Shown: positions 36,901 to 54,700, counted from the first letter of the stretch. The stretch: DNA of 64,000 bases from Dysidea avara (GCF_963678975.1 NC_089284.1:2293001-2357000), one strand, 5' to 3'. Numbers and translations: made by a program. Notes: generated by a model from the letters alone, not told the origin.

Positions 36901-39900
36901 AGGCACACTAGCTGAAGCCCTGGGTGTTATTGGGGGTCGATTATTTGCCTTTTCTGCCAAGATAGCTTCTTGATGTGACAACTTGTCATCTTCATTAGCA
37001 ACAACTATTTCCATCTTCTGATTTTCAGTTTGTTTCTGGTTGTCTGACAAATCCTCATCCTCTCCTTTGTGTGCCTCTTTAACTGCTTCTTTCTCCTCAT
37101 CTGAATGTTTTAATGTATTGGTTTTGTTTTCATTAGTGATGGTAGACTTCTGCTGCTGCACTAAAGCCTCTTGTAATTCACTCTCCTTTTGTTGTAAAAG
37201 TACTTGCTTCTGTTCATCTTTCTTTTCTCTCTCTTCAATGGCAGTTCTCAAAGCTACCTTAGTTCTCTCTAGCTCCTCAGTAACTAACTGTTTGTCGCCT
37301 CTTGCTCTCTTCAACTCATCCGTCAGCTTAGCAGCAAGTCGTTCTTTGTCATTGATGGAAGTCTGTGCATCTACATACTGTTTCTAGAATAGCACAAAAT
37401 CACCAGTAACATTTATGTACCCAAAAGAAGCCCAGTTACCCTCTATTGCACAAAATACTATATAAATGTCCGAGTTAGTTATACAGCAAGTCTACAGTGT
37501 ATCAGTAGTAACTTCTGAAACCATCTGTAATACTACATATATAGTCCCTTTGTACTACACACAATGAGTTAAAACCATTCTACTGTCAATGAAAATGACA
37601 TGAATTCACTAGATGAAGAACATGAAGACAATACAAGCCATATTTTAGATTGGATAAATTTTCACTGTGTAAAGCATCTACAGCTGTAGCCATTGTTTAC
37701 TAGCTTTATATACTAAATATGGAGGGTTTCTGTGTATCAAAACAGAACTCTACAGATGTAATTAGATTTCCAAAGAAAAGGTCTTCCGTTCCATGATATG
37801 GACGGCAAACACATCACAACATCTCTACATTCCTGATAAAGGTATGGGAGTTTTACTAAAAGCTATTACTGTCATATCAACCTGACTATTGTTATGCATT
37901 CTGAGGCTCATACAGTAAACTAATATAGTGAAACCTCAATAAGCGGACACCTTTGTAACAAGACGTCACAAACACAGCTAAGGTGTGCTTCACGACCTCA
38001 TAAAGAGGCCATGCCTATTGGAACCAAAGGTGCTATAATGATGAGGTTTCACTGTACCAGACATGTACACAATACAGTGGCAGGTATAGTACCTTCACAG
38101 TAGATAGCTGTATACTTAAATCATTTGAGGCTGTCAACAATCTCTTGTTCTCCTACACAACAATACGATAACACACAGTACACTATCACCTGCGTGTGTG
38201 AAAAGCATTGTGTGCATATTGCACAGACTATAAAGCAGTGGTGGTTGAACATACACACGAACAGCCAGACAGACACACACCTCTTTTAGTTTCTCTACTT
38301 CTCTTGTAAACTGTTCCATATCTTCAGCACTAACTAGTTGATTATTACTATCATTTTCTTCCTACAAAGAGAATCTTTTAATCAAGCCAAGCCGAACACA
38401 TTGTCCCTATTCACTCACATTTCTCTGTAACCTACTACATTCATCTCTTAGTTGTTCAACAAGCTCTTTGTGCTTGTTGCAGTCTGCTGTCTCTGCTGCC
38501 AAGCTCTGCTTGAGCTGTTCACACTGTTCCTGCAACTACACACAACAACACAGCCTAGTGAAACTATTACACTACCTGATTGATCATGCAAACCTCTATA
38601 CCTACTTTTAGAATTGCTAGCATGCATGATTAAGCCATAGTTTACACAAATTGACCTCAATAAAGCATAAGGAAAATAAGGAACCCCCTCCCAGCTAAAT
38701 AAGGAAGATAGGCTAACACCTTAAAGTACTTTATGGTTAGCTAGTCATTTCACACCTCCATGTTAGGTCAACCAAAGACACACATGTTAGGTCAACCAAA
38801 GACACACATGTTAAGTCAACCAAAAGACACACATGGATATACAAACAGCTAAACATTTTCGTAATAAGCATATGTACCTCCATTGTGTTGCTTTGTTGTG
38901 AGGTCAAGGCTGCCTTCAATGCATCATTGTCATGGCGCACTACTTCTAACTCCTTTTCCTGTTCATAAAGTGAGCACAACATGTTTATAAGTATGTGTAC
39001 AAGCAGGGTATGGCATGGCAATGTGTGATTATGTGCATTGAGTACTGACAATATATATTCAGACTAACACACACACATGCAGTACAGATTGTCCTTATAT
39101 AGGCACACATACATGTACACCACATCGAGAGCAGTACCTGTGTCAAGTAAAAGGGTTACACATATTTTTCTCTCTCACCAATTGGCTTGCTAGTTGTTCA
39201 CTTTCTTCTTGAGCCTTTTGTAGTCTGGTGATTTCTTCTGAAGTATGTTCAGCCTATGAATAGAATACCACAATCAATTGTGTGTAAGTACTGTGTAGGA
39301 ATGCATAATAACACGTATGTGCTACCTACATGTGTGCGTGTGAGTGTGTGTGTGAGTGATAAATAACAGGTAACATAAACATACCAACCTTGAAAGCTTC
39401 TTCACTACTTGTAGCACCAGCTGTCACAGCAGCTGCAGCAGTTAACTCCTTCACCTGGGCATGTAATGCAGTGTTTTGCTCATGTAATTGTCTCATATGA
39501 TTTTCAGCAGCATGGAATCCCTCCAGTGGGTCTAGTGGGACTTCTTTGGCTTCTTGGGATTTCTATTTGTACAAGCAACAGGATATGAAGTGTGAGGTGG
39601 AAGTTACAACAAGTAGATAAATATCAACCACTTGCAAACCAGCTATTGTAATAGCAGAAAATTCGACAGGATAAATATTTGGCAAAGCAAACAACATGTG
39701 AAAGCTCAAGAGATAGTCATGGCAGCTCAAGCAATAGCTTCTAGTATTGTAGCTGCACCAAGGGCAAGGTTACAGGGTACAGCATAGCTACAGTAGCTAT
39801 TAGTAGCAGAAGTAATGGAACAAGCAATGTCGTGGGGAAAATGCTCAGTAGCACATCTTTCAATACTCAATCTTTGTCAAAATACTTAAAGCTGAAAAGT

Positions 39901-42900
39901 CAGCAGGTCTTTCCTCGGATTTCTCCACGTTTTTGTGATCTCAAGCTTAATTCTTGTAAGGTTTCAGTGCTGATAGTTGCTGATTAAATATTGTCAGCAA
40001 TCAATTCATTAGCCTGGAATTTAAATGGGCACTATTCTTTTTTGTACCTTCCAAGTACTTTAAAAGAACCATGAATTCAGCCCTGAAAGAAATGCAAGCA
40101 ATACAACTTAAATTGAGTTCAACAAACTTTAGCTAGCCAGCTATTTGGCCAATTTAAATTCATCGACTGAATTCAATTCTCTCTCAAATTTTCTACTTAT
40201 AGACCTCATTTAGAACAGTAAGTGCCCTCTGATGTTATGCAAAGCCATACAAGGGTCTCTAGTTACCATGGCAATGGAATTTTGGACTCCATTTTGAGTT
40301 TTAAACTGGTCTCTAGCCACCATGGTGATGGAATTTTGGACTCCATTTTGAGTTCTAAAACTGGGTGAGTACGACGGTTGTTATCATAGTTATGGTACTG
40401 CAAAATGGCAAATTTGGCAGAGAATTGTGATGTTACCACGGTTTAGGTACTGCAAATGGTGAACATTGGCGGACAACTCCTTCACAACCGGTTATAAGTG
40501 CTACAAAATTCAGTGAATAAGGTCTATATGGTACATAGGTCCTACTTACTGAATCAAGTACACCTAGCTAGTTACAAGCCACACTGCTAACCTGGTAACA
40601 AGCTGCAAGCAGTTTCTCCATTCGCAGGTTCTCCTTCATCACTATGGCAATGTCAGCTGACAACAAACCAGTCCTGTTTTCTTCCAACGGCTGTGCATTT
40701 GTCTTCGCTGACTTTGCCTCCGCGTGTAGCTGAAGTGAAATCAGAATGACATTATATCATATGAGGGGTGAAACCATTAGCGATATAATACCTGCCCAGC
40801 CTGGCTTCAGAAAGTAATCATTAATAAGACATTAAGTTACAAACACAAATTTAATGGGAACATTAAATGTGCAGAGATCATATTTCTCACTAGACATTGC
40901 TATAATATGTGTGTATCATGAACACATTCCTTACTTTGGACACCTGCTGTTTCAATGCTTCTAGTTCTACATCTTTAGCATGTAATTGTTTTGTGTGCTC
41001 TGTTAGTTCCTTTGCCTGTTGGCGGGCAAACTGCCGTCTCAATGCCTGCTGAGCAGCTTTATCATCCTCAGACACATTTGTAGATTGCTGATAATAAAAA
41101 CCGCAAATAATAGGGAGCAAGCATATTTTAAAAAATTCTTACCAGTTGTTCGTTTTCTGCTTTTAGAGCTTTACATCTTTCATCTAGTTGCTTTGCTAAT
41201 GATACTAGTTCAGCATTTCTCTTACGGAGCTTCTTCATCTTTTCCTCGACTTCCTTGTTGGTATTAATGTCACTGCCATCTCCACCATCTTTGCTGAGCT
41301 TCTTCCTCAGCTGGGCATTGTCTTGCTTCAAGTTCAGCACTTGCTCTTCAACCTTCTTACAGTGTGCCTGCAAGTCATTGATCCTGTTCTGTAAAGGGTT
41401 GTAAACACTCTGCAAAAAGAATTTACAAACAAAAATAAAACATTAATGATGTTTGAATGGCCATTCATATTTTGTATAAACTAATAAGATCATACACAAA
41501 CTTGGATTAAAAAGGCACTTCTTTAAATGCCATGATGCCCATAATGCCAAACCAGGCACATTGTGAATGTATGCTTGGTTCATGAAATTCTCAAAAGTCA
41601 CGTATCCCTGTGTTATGCATTCATGTGAGTGAAAAGATATGCTGTGTAAAGAATGAAGACTATCTATCAAACACTGCATTAAAAACCCACATGGAGACTG
41701 GACAGATAACAAGGTGCTTTTGTCACTCCTCCTAAGAGGTCTGGTGTGAGATTACAGATTTTACCCTACATTCTACAAGAAAAGCTTTATAAAGTGAAGT
41801 GCCTTGACTGGCATGTCAGTCAGTCGTCTGAAATGCAGCCCCATGCACTGGTTAAATAATTTATGTAAAAGGAAAATGTGACAACTGTAAAGGCATTACA
41901 TGGTTCTACCTATGTGGAAAAAGAGGCATCCAACTGCCTGGTTTGGGCCATTCGAGACAATTACATATGGCAAGTAAAAAAAAAACATTGACTCATCGCT
42001 GTCATTGATAATAATCATAATATGTGTGAGCATGCTTCTAATACATAGCCCCGGCTCCTTTAATCACATACCTATTCAGGTCTAAGAGATACACGAAATA
42101 CCTTGAATTGATTTTGTTTTAGTCTACAGTATGCTTTTATGTATCAGTACTAAGTCGGATATTAAATGTGGTAAACAAGCAACAGTATTAGGCAACATAG
42201 GTTAATGTACGCTTCTCATACACCCACAGTTCACTTCTCACCTGGGTACAGCATGGGAACAAACTGCAGTATGAATCAATCAGTGTGAACCAACTGAGCT
42301 GTACCAGCTTAAGCTGACCCACACCGAGATACAACTAAGTACATATTCTGTGACACTAAAATCAGGTTTACAATTTGCTTTGAAGGGCACCCAGCCAGTA
42401 CTATTCTAAACTGAAAACTCTACAATGATTATGTGGCCATGACATATGTGCTAGATCCCCAACTGTTTTGTGTTGATATTCCCAACCAAAGAGGTACCCA
42501 TTAAAGTGATATAGCACAATACTTTTCTAGCAACACATGTGTACTTCCTACATCTTTAGAAGGAACAAAACCATTTTAATTTCTAAGTTGCCTCAGTGTC
42601 CACAATTGAACACACTGACATTTTTCTCTTACCAATGTTACTTGCTATGCATTTGTGGCTACTGTAAATCATAACATATTATATGCCTCATTGGATAAAA
42701 AAACGTCACTAAATGTACATGCTATACACATAGAGGAGACTTTCAAGAATAAATTTTCACAAATAGCATGGACAATACAGAGTAGTGCATAAACCAAACT
42801 TATTCGTTCCTGGCTACAAAGACAAGAAAAGGTGATAATTCTCGATTTCCTTTTTAAACTGCAAGCTCATCTGTCAAATTTGGCGGGTGTTGTCCTGCTA

Positions 42901-44348
42901 ATATTCATATTCCAGGAGCAAGATTTGTGGGAAGCCATGTAGAGAAAGACAACCATATGGGAACATTAAGTATAAATTATTACTGCCCAACAAACTGTGA
43001 ATATTGATAAACATTAAACTCAAAATGACACCAGTCCCCCATCCTGACTGATATCCACATGCTGACACAACCTATTAAACACCATTTCTGCTAAACAGAA
43101 TATTGGTGAGAGTTCTTTTATGTTTGTGAGTGCCACAAACCAATTTATAGTGTCCAACTTCATAATTAAAACTGGCTGTAGAGCCATCAAAAAAACCCTG
43201 GGACTTCAATCATTCATTAACTCTACCAAGAAAGAGTCTGGCCAAACCAACCATAGTGGCAGTGAACATAGCATGTGAAACATGAATATGATAGAACCTT
43301 TGTAATATGTGCATCTTGGTATGTATCAATTATTGATTTTCCAGGTCAGTATATGGTATATGTGCTACAAACTTACTTGGGACCTTGTACAGATTATACA
43401 GGTGAACTTTGTTTCAGTGTATACTAACAGGTTCTGTATGTATGTATGTTAGAGGTGGACCATTCACAAACACCCTGTTAACAATATACAATAACTTACA
43501 GGAGATGGAGGTGTAATTCTATCATTGGTTAAATCTGGTGTTGCTGGACGGTAGGGGCCAGGTGGAGTGTCTCTAACTGACTTCTTAACTCTACTCAGCT
43601 CATCTGAAATAGCTTCTCTCTCAATATTGGCCATATCTACCTTGTGTTCGACCAATGAAAGGTGTTGGTCCTTTTCTTGTATCCTTCTCTCAGCCAGTTT
43701 TAACTTGGCACTTTCCCTCATAGCATCGGACTTGTACTGTTTAACTAACATTTCTAGTTTTGATTCATGCTCTTTCTTCATTCGTCTCATTAGCTCTATC
43801 TTATCATGGTTCTCTTGAGTCAATAGTTTCACCTGTTCTTCTAACTTTGAGTTGTGTTCATTAAGTGCAAAAATGTCCCTAGTGAGTTGAGTAATTTTGT
43901 TTGTCAAAATGTCTTCACCTTCATGAACCTTTTCCACTGTCTTTTGTTTTTCACTATCTACAGCATCTTTTATGGCATCTTCTTTTTCACGTGCTAACTG
44001 CTTCTTTAGTCTTTTAATTTCATCTTCCTTTAGTCTCCAAATGTTTTTAATTTCTTTCTCTTTCTGTTTTCTCAGTTTATCTTCGAGACTCTTCAAGTCG
44101 GCTTGTTTATCGAATTCTCTCTTCTTGGCTTGAGCTTCGAGACTTCTTTCAAGTTTTCGGTCGAATTCTTCTTGTTTGGCTTTCAACTCGAGTACTTTAT
44201 CTCTGTGTAACTGACGGAGTTTCTGTTTCTCCGCCTCTAGGTCAGTCTTAAGTTTGTCTATCTGTTTCGAAAGTTCCTCAAAAACTTTTCTGTCCTTGTC
44301 ACTCAAGTTGTCCATGCTCGAAAACGCTCGTATCGTTCCGCCACTCAT
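27975..44348 (-). CDS. RIMBP: RIM-binding protein (coiled coil, SH3, FN3, SH3-SH3)
   Basis: 24 exons in consistent phase, 1748 residues. In transcript order: 44348-43500, 41409-41143, 41087-40935, 40729-40592, 39562-39389, 39253-39179, 38958-38878, 38535-38419, 38361-38281, 38152-38093, 37383-36168, 35637-35474, 34926-34845, 34793-34680, 32966-32755, 32185-32171, 32101-32017, 31896-31240, 31186-31062, 28965-28818, 28760-28660, 28604-28533, 28371-28234, 28097-27975. Residues 1-660 are coiled coil; 666-1070 are charged and low complexity. The first SH3 (VVKFDYDP, SPNPNPQQEL, YIYGEMDEDGFYKG, GLVPSNFIE) is at about 1085-1147, and FN3-like domains at about 1190-1400. SH3-2 has AVYSYNPMMMSPNE and GLVPSNMIEE; SH3-3 has ARYSYNPGVDSPND, GDVITVCGEVDDDGF and GMVPSNFVE. 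This order, and the shared 'DP..SPNP' and 'D.DGF' signatures, define RIM-BP. In bilaterians it links RIM and voltage-gated calcium channels at active zones (established); its role here is inferred only as a scaffold. Confidence 0.93.
28966..31061. repeat. Hairpin-headed repeat, copy 1, in a RIM-BP intron
   Basis: About 29510-30610 within this 2.1 kb intron is copy 1 of a dispersed family. The head is a hairpin: perfect 39-base arms at 29598-29636 and 29658-29696, nested in outer arms ('ctagagtagg' and 'ccatactctagtt'). The body holds 'atgaaaaatacggacaattt' (about 30160), 'ggtatgccaaaaggcacctc' (about 30303) and 'gccttagctgttatcgagtt' (about 30367). The tail ends near 'tagtccctactatcg'. Non-coding; no transposase seen. 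Confidence 0.75.
33190..34515. repeat. Hairpin-headed repeat, copy 2, in a RIM-BP intron
   Basis: Same family as at 29510. The head arms 'agtagggaccatag' (about 33219) and 'ctatggtccctactc'-like sequence (about 33328) enclose 'cacagtagggatataacact'. The tail has 'gccttagccgttgttgagtt', 'tgaaagcgttttg' and 'tggtccctactacc'. An internal block (about 33560-33850) is inverted relative to copy 1: 'atccgtatttttcatc' is read here in reverse. Non-coding. Confidence 0.72.
37925..38055. mobile_element. Small pogo-like MITE in a RIM-BP intron
   Basis: 131 bases with inverted ends agtgaaacctcaat and gatgaggtttcact, the terminus type seen in pogo/Tigger-derived MITEs. It lies 38 bases from exon 10. Non-coding. 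Confidence 0.6.
38757..38835. repeat. Three-copy 25-base tandem repeat in a RIM-BP intron
   Basis: Three near-identical units of gttaggtcaaccaaagacac plus acat, in the intron after exon 7. Confidence 0.85.
40254..40372. repeat. Two-copy tandem duplication of about 55 bases
   Basis: 'ggtctctagttaccatggca' and 'ggtctctagccaccatggtg' each precede atggaattttggactccatt. It lies in a RIM-BP intron; non-coding. Confidence 0.8.
41410..43499. other. First RIM-BP intron, no gene seen
   Basis: 2.09 kb intron between exons 1 and 2 on the minus strand (donor gtaagt, acceptor ttttgcag). AT-rich; no exon-like segment or repeat family was recognised apart from a short gtat run near 43437. Confidence 0.5.
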
Positions 44349-44688
44349 CTCAAGGCCAAATTAACTGTACGACTTCACCGCAACAGAGTATAAGTTGATT
44401 ATAGTTGACAGCTCATGTGTAGACGGGGGGATATTACGTAGTTAAAGCAGGTGTCTACGAAGCCACGTGAACAACGAAACCAACAAACAGCACTCACAGA
44501 TCTCGTCTCCAACTTCTAGCATCTGATAATGTGTGGTCCCTTTAAACTTCCACAGCACGTGCGCGCTAATAACCATTATTTTAATTATTACATTCTTGTT
44601 TTAAGAATTTAGACGCATATACATAATTGTGTTGATAAATAATAGACGCCCGTGAAAGGATGCGCCTGTGCAAACGTGTCTAATTAGC
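44349..44688 (-). promoter_or_regulatory. RIM-BP promoter / VMP1 3' flank
   Basis: 340 bases separate the VMP1 stop codon from the RIM-BP start codon on the same strand. The interval must therefore hold both the VMP1 3' end and the RIM-BP 5' UTR and promoter. No clear core promoter motif is seen. Confidence 0.4.
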
Positions 44689-48419
<3,731 letters not shown>

Positions 48420-48700
48420 AATAATTCCAACACATTCACGCGTTAATCAAGCTTCTACGCTCTGTGCCCCCCGTGTAGCTCTCAGATTATAAATACTGCA
48501 CGGTGTGTAAATGACAAATAAAATGACAAAATTTCAAACAAAAATTGTACGTCGTCTTGTTACTAAGTAAAACACGTGATTAGAGTGCGTTATAATTAGA
48601 GCAAACGAGACTATCTGGGTATTGATTGATTTGGCGAGTTGATGTATGTGAATTGCCCCATCTATCGCCGGATGTTCACCTGTAGCACTATCTAAGTGTC
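48420..48700. promoter_or_regulatory. Bidirectional promoter of VMP1 and USP32
   Basis: 281 bases between the divergent start codons of VMP1 (48419, minus) and USP32 (48701, plus). No TATA element is evident; I found no motif to single out. Confidence 0.5.
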
Positions 48701-51700
48701 ATGGGTGCGTTACAAAGCAAATCCAAGTTCCCCATATCGTACGAAGAGGCGTGCAAACGAAGTGAGTTAGTGGTAAGAAATCCAAGCGGAAATGATAGTT
48801 CCCCGATCCTGGCAATAATCTATTTACCGTGTTTTGTTGTCTAATTAGTAAGCCCTGATGAATTGAAGAGGATCGAGGAGGCTTTTCATCGCTTCTCTAG
48901 TAAAGGTGGCCTTCTTCCTAAGATAACATTTCTTCATGATGTTCTGGACCAAACAGTCCCGCCTAAACTAGCAGAGGTATGCAGTGTGTATCATTGATTT
49001 TTGTAGAGAGGGAGTCAACATTGATCCACAAAATTTAGTAGTTGACACACAGGTACTCGCTGTACTAAATCAATGTTCAAGGCCACTAAATTTGTGCCAA
49101 GTCAATAGTCAAGGCTGAAAATTTGAGAACCCACAATCATATAGTATAGACAGTCATTTGTAGGGTGACAGATCACATTCTGAGTGTACGCATGTCTTCT
49201 CCGTGTACATTCATGCCTATATGCACACATGGATGCATGTACACACTTGTGTGTATACAGTGTTACGTAAATCTTATAAAAGTTTATGTACTGTCTTTAA
49301 TGCTATAAAGAGGATAGGTTCTAAATAGTCACATAAGCAGTGGCACACATAATGCTATTGGGGCTCAGACACTGCTTGTGTGAATGAACACATTGATTGT
49401 TCATTGCTCTTATATGGTAAATGACCTAATCTGTTAGGGGATCTACGTTGCATTTCATGGTACTCAGAAGGGGATACAGTTCAAGGACCTTTTCTGTGGC
49501 CTCGTGCTCCTTACACATGGCACTTCTGAAGAGAAGACAAAATGTGAGCAAGCTGGTTTGGATGTGTGTATATGCTGAGCTTCGTAACTATTTTGTGTGT
49601 GTCTGTATAAGCACGTTATACAGTCATAATTAAAAAGTGTGTGTATGCACAACTCTGCAGGTATATAACATGCATAACTTGAATTGTTATCATATGTTCT
49701 TGTACTAATTTATATAAAGACACAATGTTAACCTAAATATTTTAGATTTTCCTCTTCTGCCTGTGGGGTATACTGTAATGGTCGAAATCTTTTTGATGGT
49801 GAAAGCAGTCAGCCTATGAGAATTAATGAAACCCATATTAAACGTCAGCACACCTAAAGTCGCCATGCGTGCCTATATTGTGTAAACCCATATTCTTTGC
49901 GGGTAAGGGTTAACGCTATTAGTTTCATCCATTATAACTGACTTTAGTTGCCCCGATCATCCAGTTACTCCCTTATGTACCTTGTCTTTTGTCACTTCTA
50001 ATCTGCTGATGGGGCAGTATCTCAACAACCATGTATGTATTGTGCGTTCTGTATAACATATATTGTTTTGGTATTTGAATACCATGAATACTGACTGTCT
50101 ATATATTAGGACATTTTGGCTGGGTAATTAAAAGCATTGAAGTTACAGCCCTTCAGTATTAATGCATAGTTTAGTTTTTTTCTATATATTGTGTAGTCAT
50201 ATTCAGTGTCTACTCTCCTGATGGTATCCACTGGCTAAGAAGTAGCTTAAACAACTTCTTACAAGCATCTGAAATACAAGGAGTTGATAAAAAAGAGATA
50301 AAGGAGCTCTTTGGAAATGTAAGTACTGTAGACTGTTCTCTAGTACTGTAATAGTGCTGTTTAAACTACTTTGTTACTTGTAGTAGTATAGTACGTATGT
50401 AGATCTCAACATAGTATGACTGACCATATGGTGACCCTGGAGTTCATATTGTAGGAGTATGTTTCAAGTAGTGCTGCACCTATCTTAAAGGACCCTTCTG
50501 TGTAAAGGACACTGTACATTTACCCTCCTTATAAAGGACAGTTTCTGAGGTCTGTATAGACCTTTACCAATACATTTTTATCTCTGAAAAAAGGACAACC
50601 TCCTTATAACAGTAAAGTTTTACTTGGTCCCAAATTGTTTGAGGTTCCACTGTATAATCTTGAAACTACTGTATGCTGATGTACCCATATTAGAGAAGTC
50701 TCAGACGTACCTCAACAGTTTTAGTGCATGTACGTTAATACTATAGACAGCCGTCCTAATATCACTTTCAGTGGCTATATGCATTAAAATTACTTCTCTA
50801 CTTGTGTAGGATTATGAAGTGACGTATGATAAATTCCATTATTGGTTGACTAACAATCCTAATGTTACATCATTCTCTGCTTGGTTGTTGGAGGAGACTG
50901 GGACTGGGTCAGGATTCCAATTGACAGACACCACAACTACTCCTAATTATCACCAGACTATAGCTGCTATGGCGGAAGGTGTGTGTGTGTGTGTCTGTGC
51001 ATGTGTGTGTGTCTGTGCATGTGTGTGTGTCTGTGCATGTGTGTGTATTACATGCATGATATTTTTTCCACAGTCTCTGAACAAGATGTTATAGACTTGG
51101 AGCGACGCTACTGGCTACTCCGAAGCAGTGTACCAAAATTTGACATCAACTTGTTCACTTCCATTGTCTCCCCACCAGTCCCATCCACCCTTTGTGCCAG
51201 TAAGCAGTAACTTCACAATGTTGTGTACCCCCACATTCCCTACAAACTCATGAGATAAATATACGTAGTTCTCTACTTTTCTACTTCACAACTGCTTACG
51301 CATATCTTGTATATGGCATATCAGACACCTTCTGAACAGTGGGTTCTTGTATTGGCAACCAGGTACTACATAGCTAGAATTTTCTGCTTTGGCACGAGGT
51401 TAAATTTTTTTGAGGCTCTGAAGTTAAATTTTTTATGGATTATTTGCCCTACTTTTACAGATTTGGTAAAAACCACAGAGTTGTTTTTACAGTTATTTAA
51501 CAGAAGTTTCTACTGACTAATTGCCTAAAGCCTCCAAACAAGCATATCTCGATAACTGCTAAGGGCACGAGCTCAATATTGTCACTGTTAGATGTTGCTT
51601 CAGCCCGACATGTGCCTTTAGGCATACCGTAGTGCATACATTATACACATCATGGACTAGCCTTTGTCCTCCTTTGTGTCTATTTTTTCTCACAGATAGT

Positions 51701-54700
51701 GCAAGGTGCTGATTGATAGTAGCACACATGATGGCTTGTAACAGAAATCATATTTATTTTCTGCAGAGGCACTTCTCGTAATGTTCTTTGTTTGTAGCAC
51801 TATGTAACGGGCTGAACATAGCTGGAAATGAACATAATGGCTGCTTCATTTTTTCGATAATTGATAGTTGGGACGCGCATCTAGGTGAAACATTAGTATG
51901 GCATCATTCTTTCTTTTGATGCAGGCTTACCAATCGTAATTATGTTACAAAAAAAAGACAACAAATAAGTACAGGAATTTTAGATTCAATTAGGAATCAC
52001 AGAAATAGTCATCTACACCTACAGATGTACCAGACTGCAGTAGGGATGAATTCTCCACTAGTATACCTGCAGGTGTAGACGACCTTCCTTGTTTCCCCAC
52101 ATTTTATGTCCATGATCGCAAACTAATTTTCTTGTACCATTTAACTGGTTAATTTCAAGAGTAAAGTTTCAAAGAGTGGCTGGTAAAATTAAGTTTGTAG
52201 GTTTTATTTTCAAATGCTCAAATGCTAGCACCAACAAAAATAAGTTTGGTAGTGCTTGTCTAACTGCAACCATGTGTAACAATACAAATGATATCATGTC
52301 TACTTTGTTCTGCAGATGATACTGACGTGACAAGAGCGTGAATCGTTGTACATGTCCACATGCGGAGGGAAATCTCAAGTAGCTTTAGAGTCCATTTGCT
52401 TCAGTACTGGCAATTGGTTTGAAATAACAATACAAAGCCATGATATGACATGCTGTTGTAGTTCAATAGTTACACACTTCTGTAGCACCGGTTTACATGT
52501 AGTAGCAAGCACTAAGCGAGTTCCAGGATTAGCTACGTAAAAGATTAAATCAAATTAGCATTTTTTGAAGTGTTAAATTTTTGTGGAACCACTGCTCTTT
52601 AAATAATTTTAAAATTAAACTCCTTCAAAAATAACCCGTTATACGGTATTTTTATTGATACAAGACAGAGCTATGACATATTAGATGTATTGGTTGAAAC
52701 AGTTTGTTTTCTGAGAGTATCGTACCAGCAGTAGACATAGATTTGACAAGTAGCTACGCCACCATTATGAAATGGCTGCAGTGTCAAGAACAACATAGCT
52801 TTAATCTATTGGATGATGTAATGACAGGAAAATATCACCCATTTTCCGTATTTTCTCATGTGAAAGCTATATACTAAGTGTTGCTAGGGCCTAAAGCAAT
52901 TGGCAAGCAACTGGGTGATACATATCTGCATGTATGCAGACTTGTGCAGACTACTCATGAGTTTTCTTGTAGCACCTTCTACTTCATAGCTCTAAATTAA
53001 TGTTAAGATATATCAGCAGCAAGAAAAACAACAATAACTATTAACAATAATACTCCGATAATAGCCCTGGCCTATATTTGTGACCAGGTTTATTTTCCTA
53101 ATGTCCTGAATGCCTCCTGGCTTATCAGAGGAGGTAGGACATGACATCACTATAATTGCGTGATGTGTGCGTACTGTACATTTTTAGCATAGAGTATGAG
53201 GTTTAGTGCTGAATTTATTGTCAGAAATGGTAATTCACTAGTGTAGAAATCGTTTCATGTGTTGAGCTTCATTAAGCTCCAGCGATGTTACGATAAACTT
53301 TGCAATAGAGCATTATTTAGAATAAATTCTGATTTTATTTTCAAGTACCTGTGTTACTGTTTGCTGTATTAGTAGTAAATGCAAAGAAATATGGTTTTTG
53401 AACAGAAAGTCAACAGATTAGTCACTATTAACACTATTCTAATGGAAGGTCATGTATGTGGGGTCAGCCTACATGATATAGAGTGTTATATAATCTTGTG
53501 TTAGTAACTTTGTGTGTGTGTGTGTGTGTGCTTAATAACTTCACCCTCTGCCTTTCTTTAGGTTTATTTGCATGTTTTGACTGCAATGCCGATGGTCACA
53601 TTGATCTGCCTGAGTTTGTGATGTCCGTGAGCAAGTGTTGCCGGAAAAGCCAAGAGGAACGGTTGAAATGTGAGTGATGTTGTGATCACCTTTTGCACTA
53701 AGGAATCATTATATTGCTGAAGTTATATACTATTTTTATGGTATGCATGCACAGAGTTGCATATTGAACTACGCCCATGTATTAGCAGGAGTACATCAAA
53801 CCTATGGACAGGGATTAGACTGATTTCCTTGTCCATAGGATTCAATGCACTCCTGGCATGCTAATAGCTGTTAACAATAGAAAGGTAGACAGATAATTTG
53901 TGGGAAAAAATTGTCACCTTCTGAAATATAATTGACTACAATTGTACAGTTATGAAGCAATTGTTAAAGTCCTCCAAAGTTTCAACCCTTAGCTGGTTAG
54001 GTTAACCTTTCCAGGTATTTATTAATATGTTTTTCTCAACTGCGTGTCGTATACTTCACTTGTTCATGCATTTTTTTGCTTTATCCAGTCTGTTTCCAAG
54101 TGTTTGATATTGACAAGGATGGAGTACTGAATGAGGTAGAACTGGTACAAGCTCTCGGTCACCTGTGTGTCATCAAAGAAGAGAATTTACCAGTTACCGA
54201 CGAGTCCTTGCACTCGGACACTCATGCTTCATCACTGGCCCAAGAAGTACTGCAACAGTACTGTAAGACTAAGGTGTGGTAGTTGTGTGTGTGTGTTGTT
54301 TGTGTGTATGCACGTATATAACTATTTTGCTAATTAAAATAACATGAATTTATAATCTGCTGCTACATTCATACATATATGACATGCATGAACAATACGC
54401 ATGCAAACTTTATATACTAAAACAATAGCATGAGGGCATGGGCAAGAGACTAATGCAGCTCGAGGCAAAACTGAGTGTTGTATTTGGCTCAAGACCACAC
54501 CAGAATGCTTCTTTTTTTCACATTGCATGAGCGCGGCAGTATTTTAACTGGTTTAAAGTGCTTTCTGGTTGTCTTTGTTTGGAGTGTTCATTTTGTAGAC
54601 TCGAACCGCATCAGTTTTCAGCTATCAGACAATTGGTAAGTGTCAATATAGTATAAGTTTGGACATAAAATGAACAGATAGCATTGTTTTGGCTACTTCT

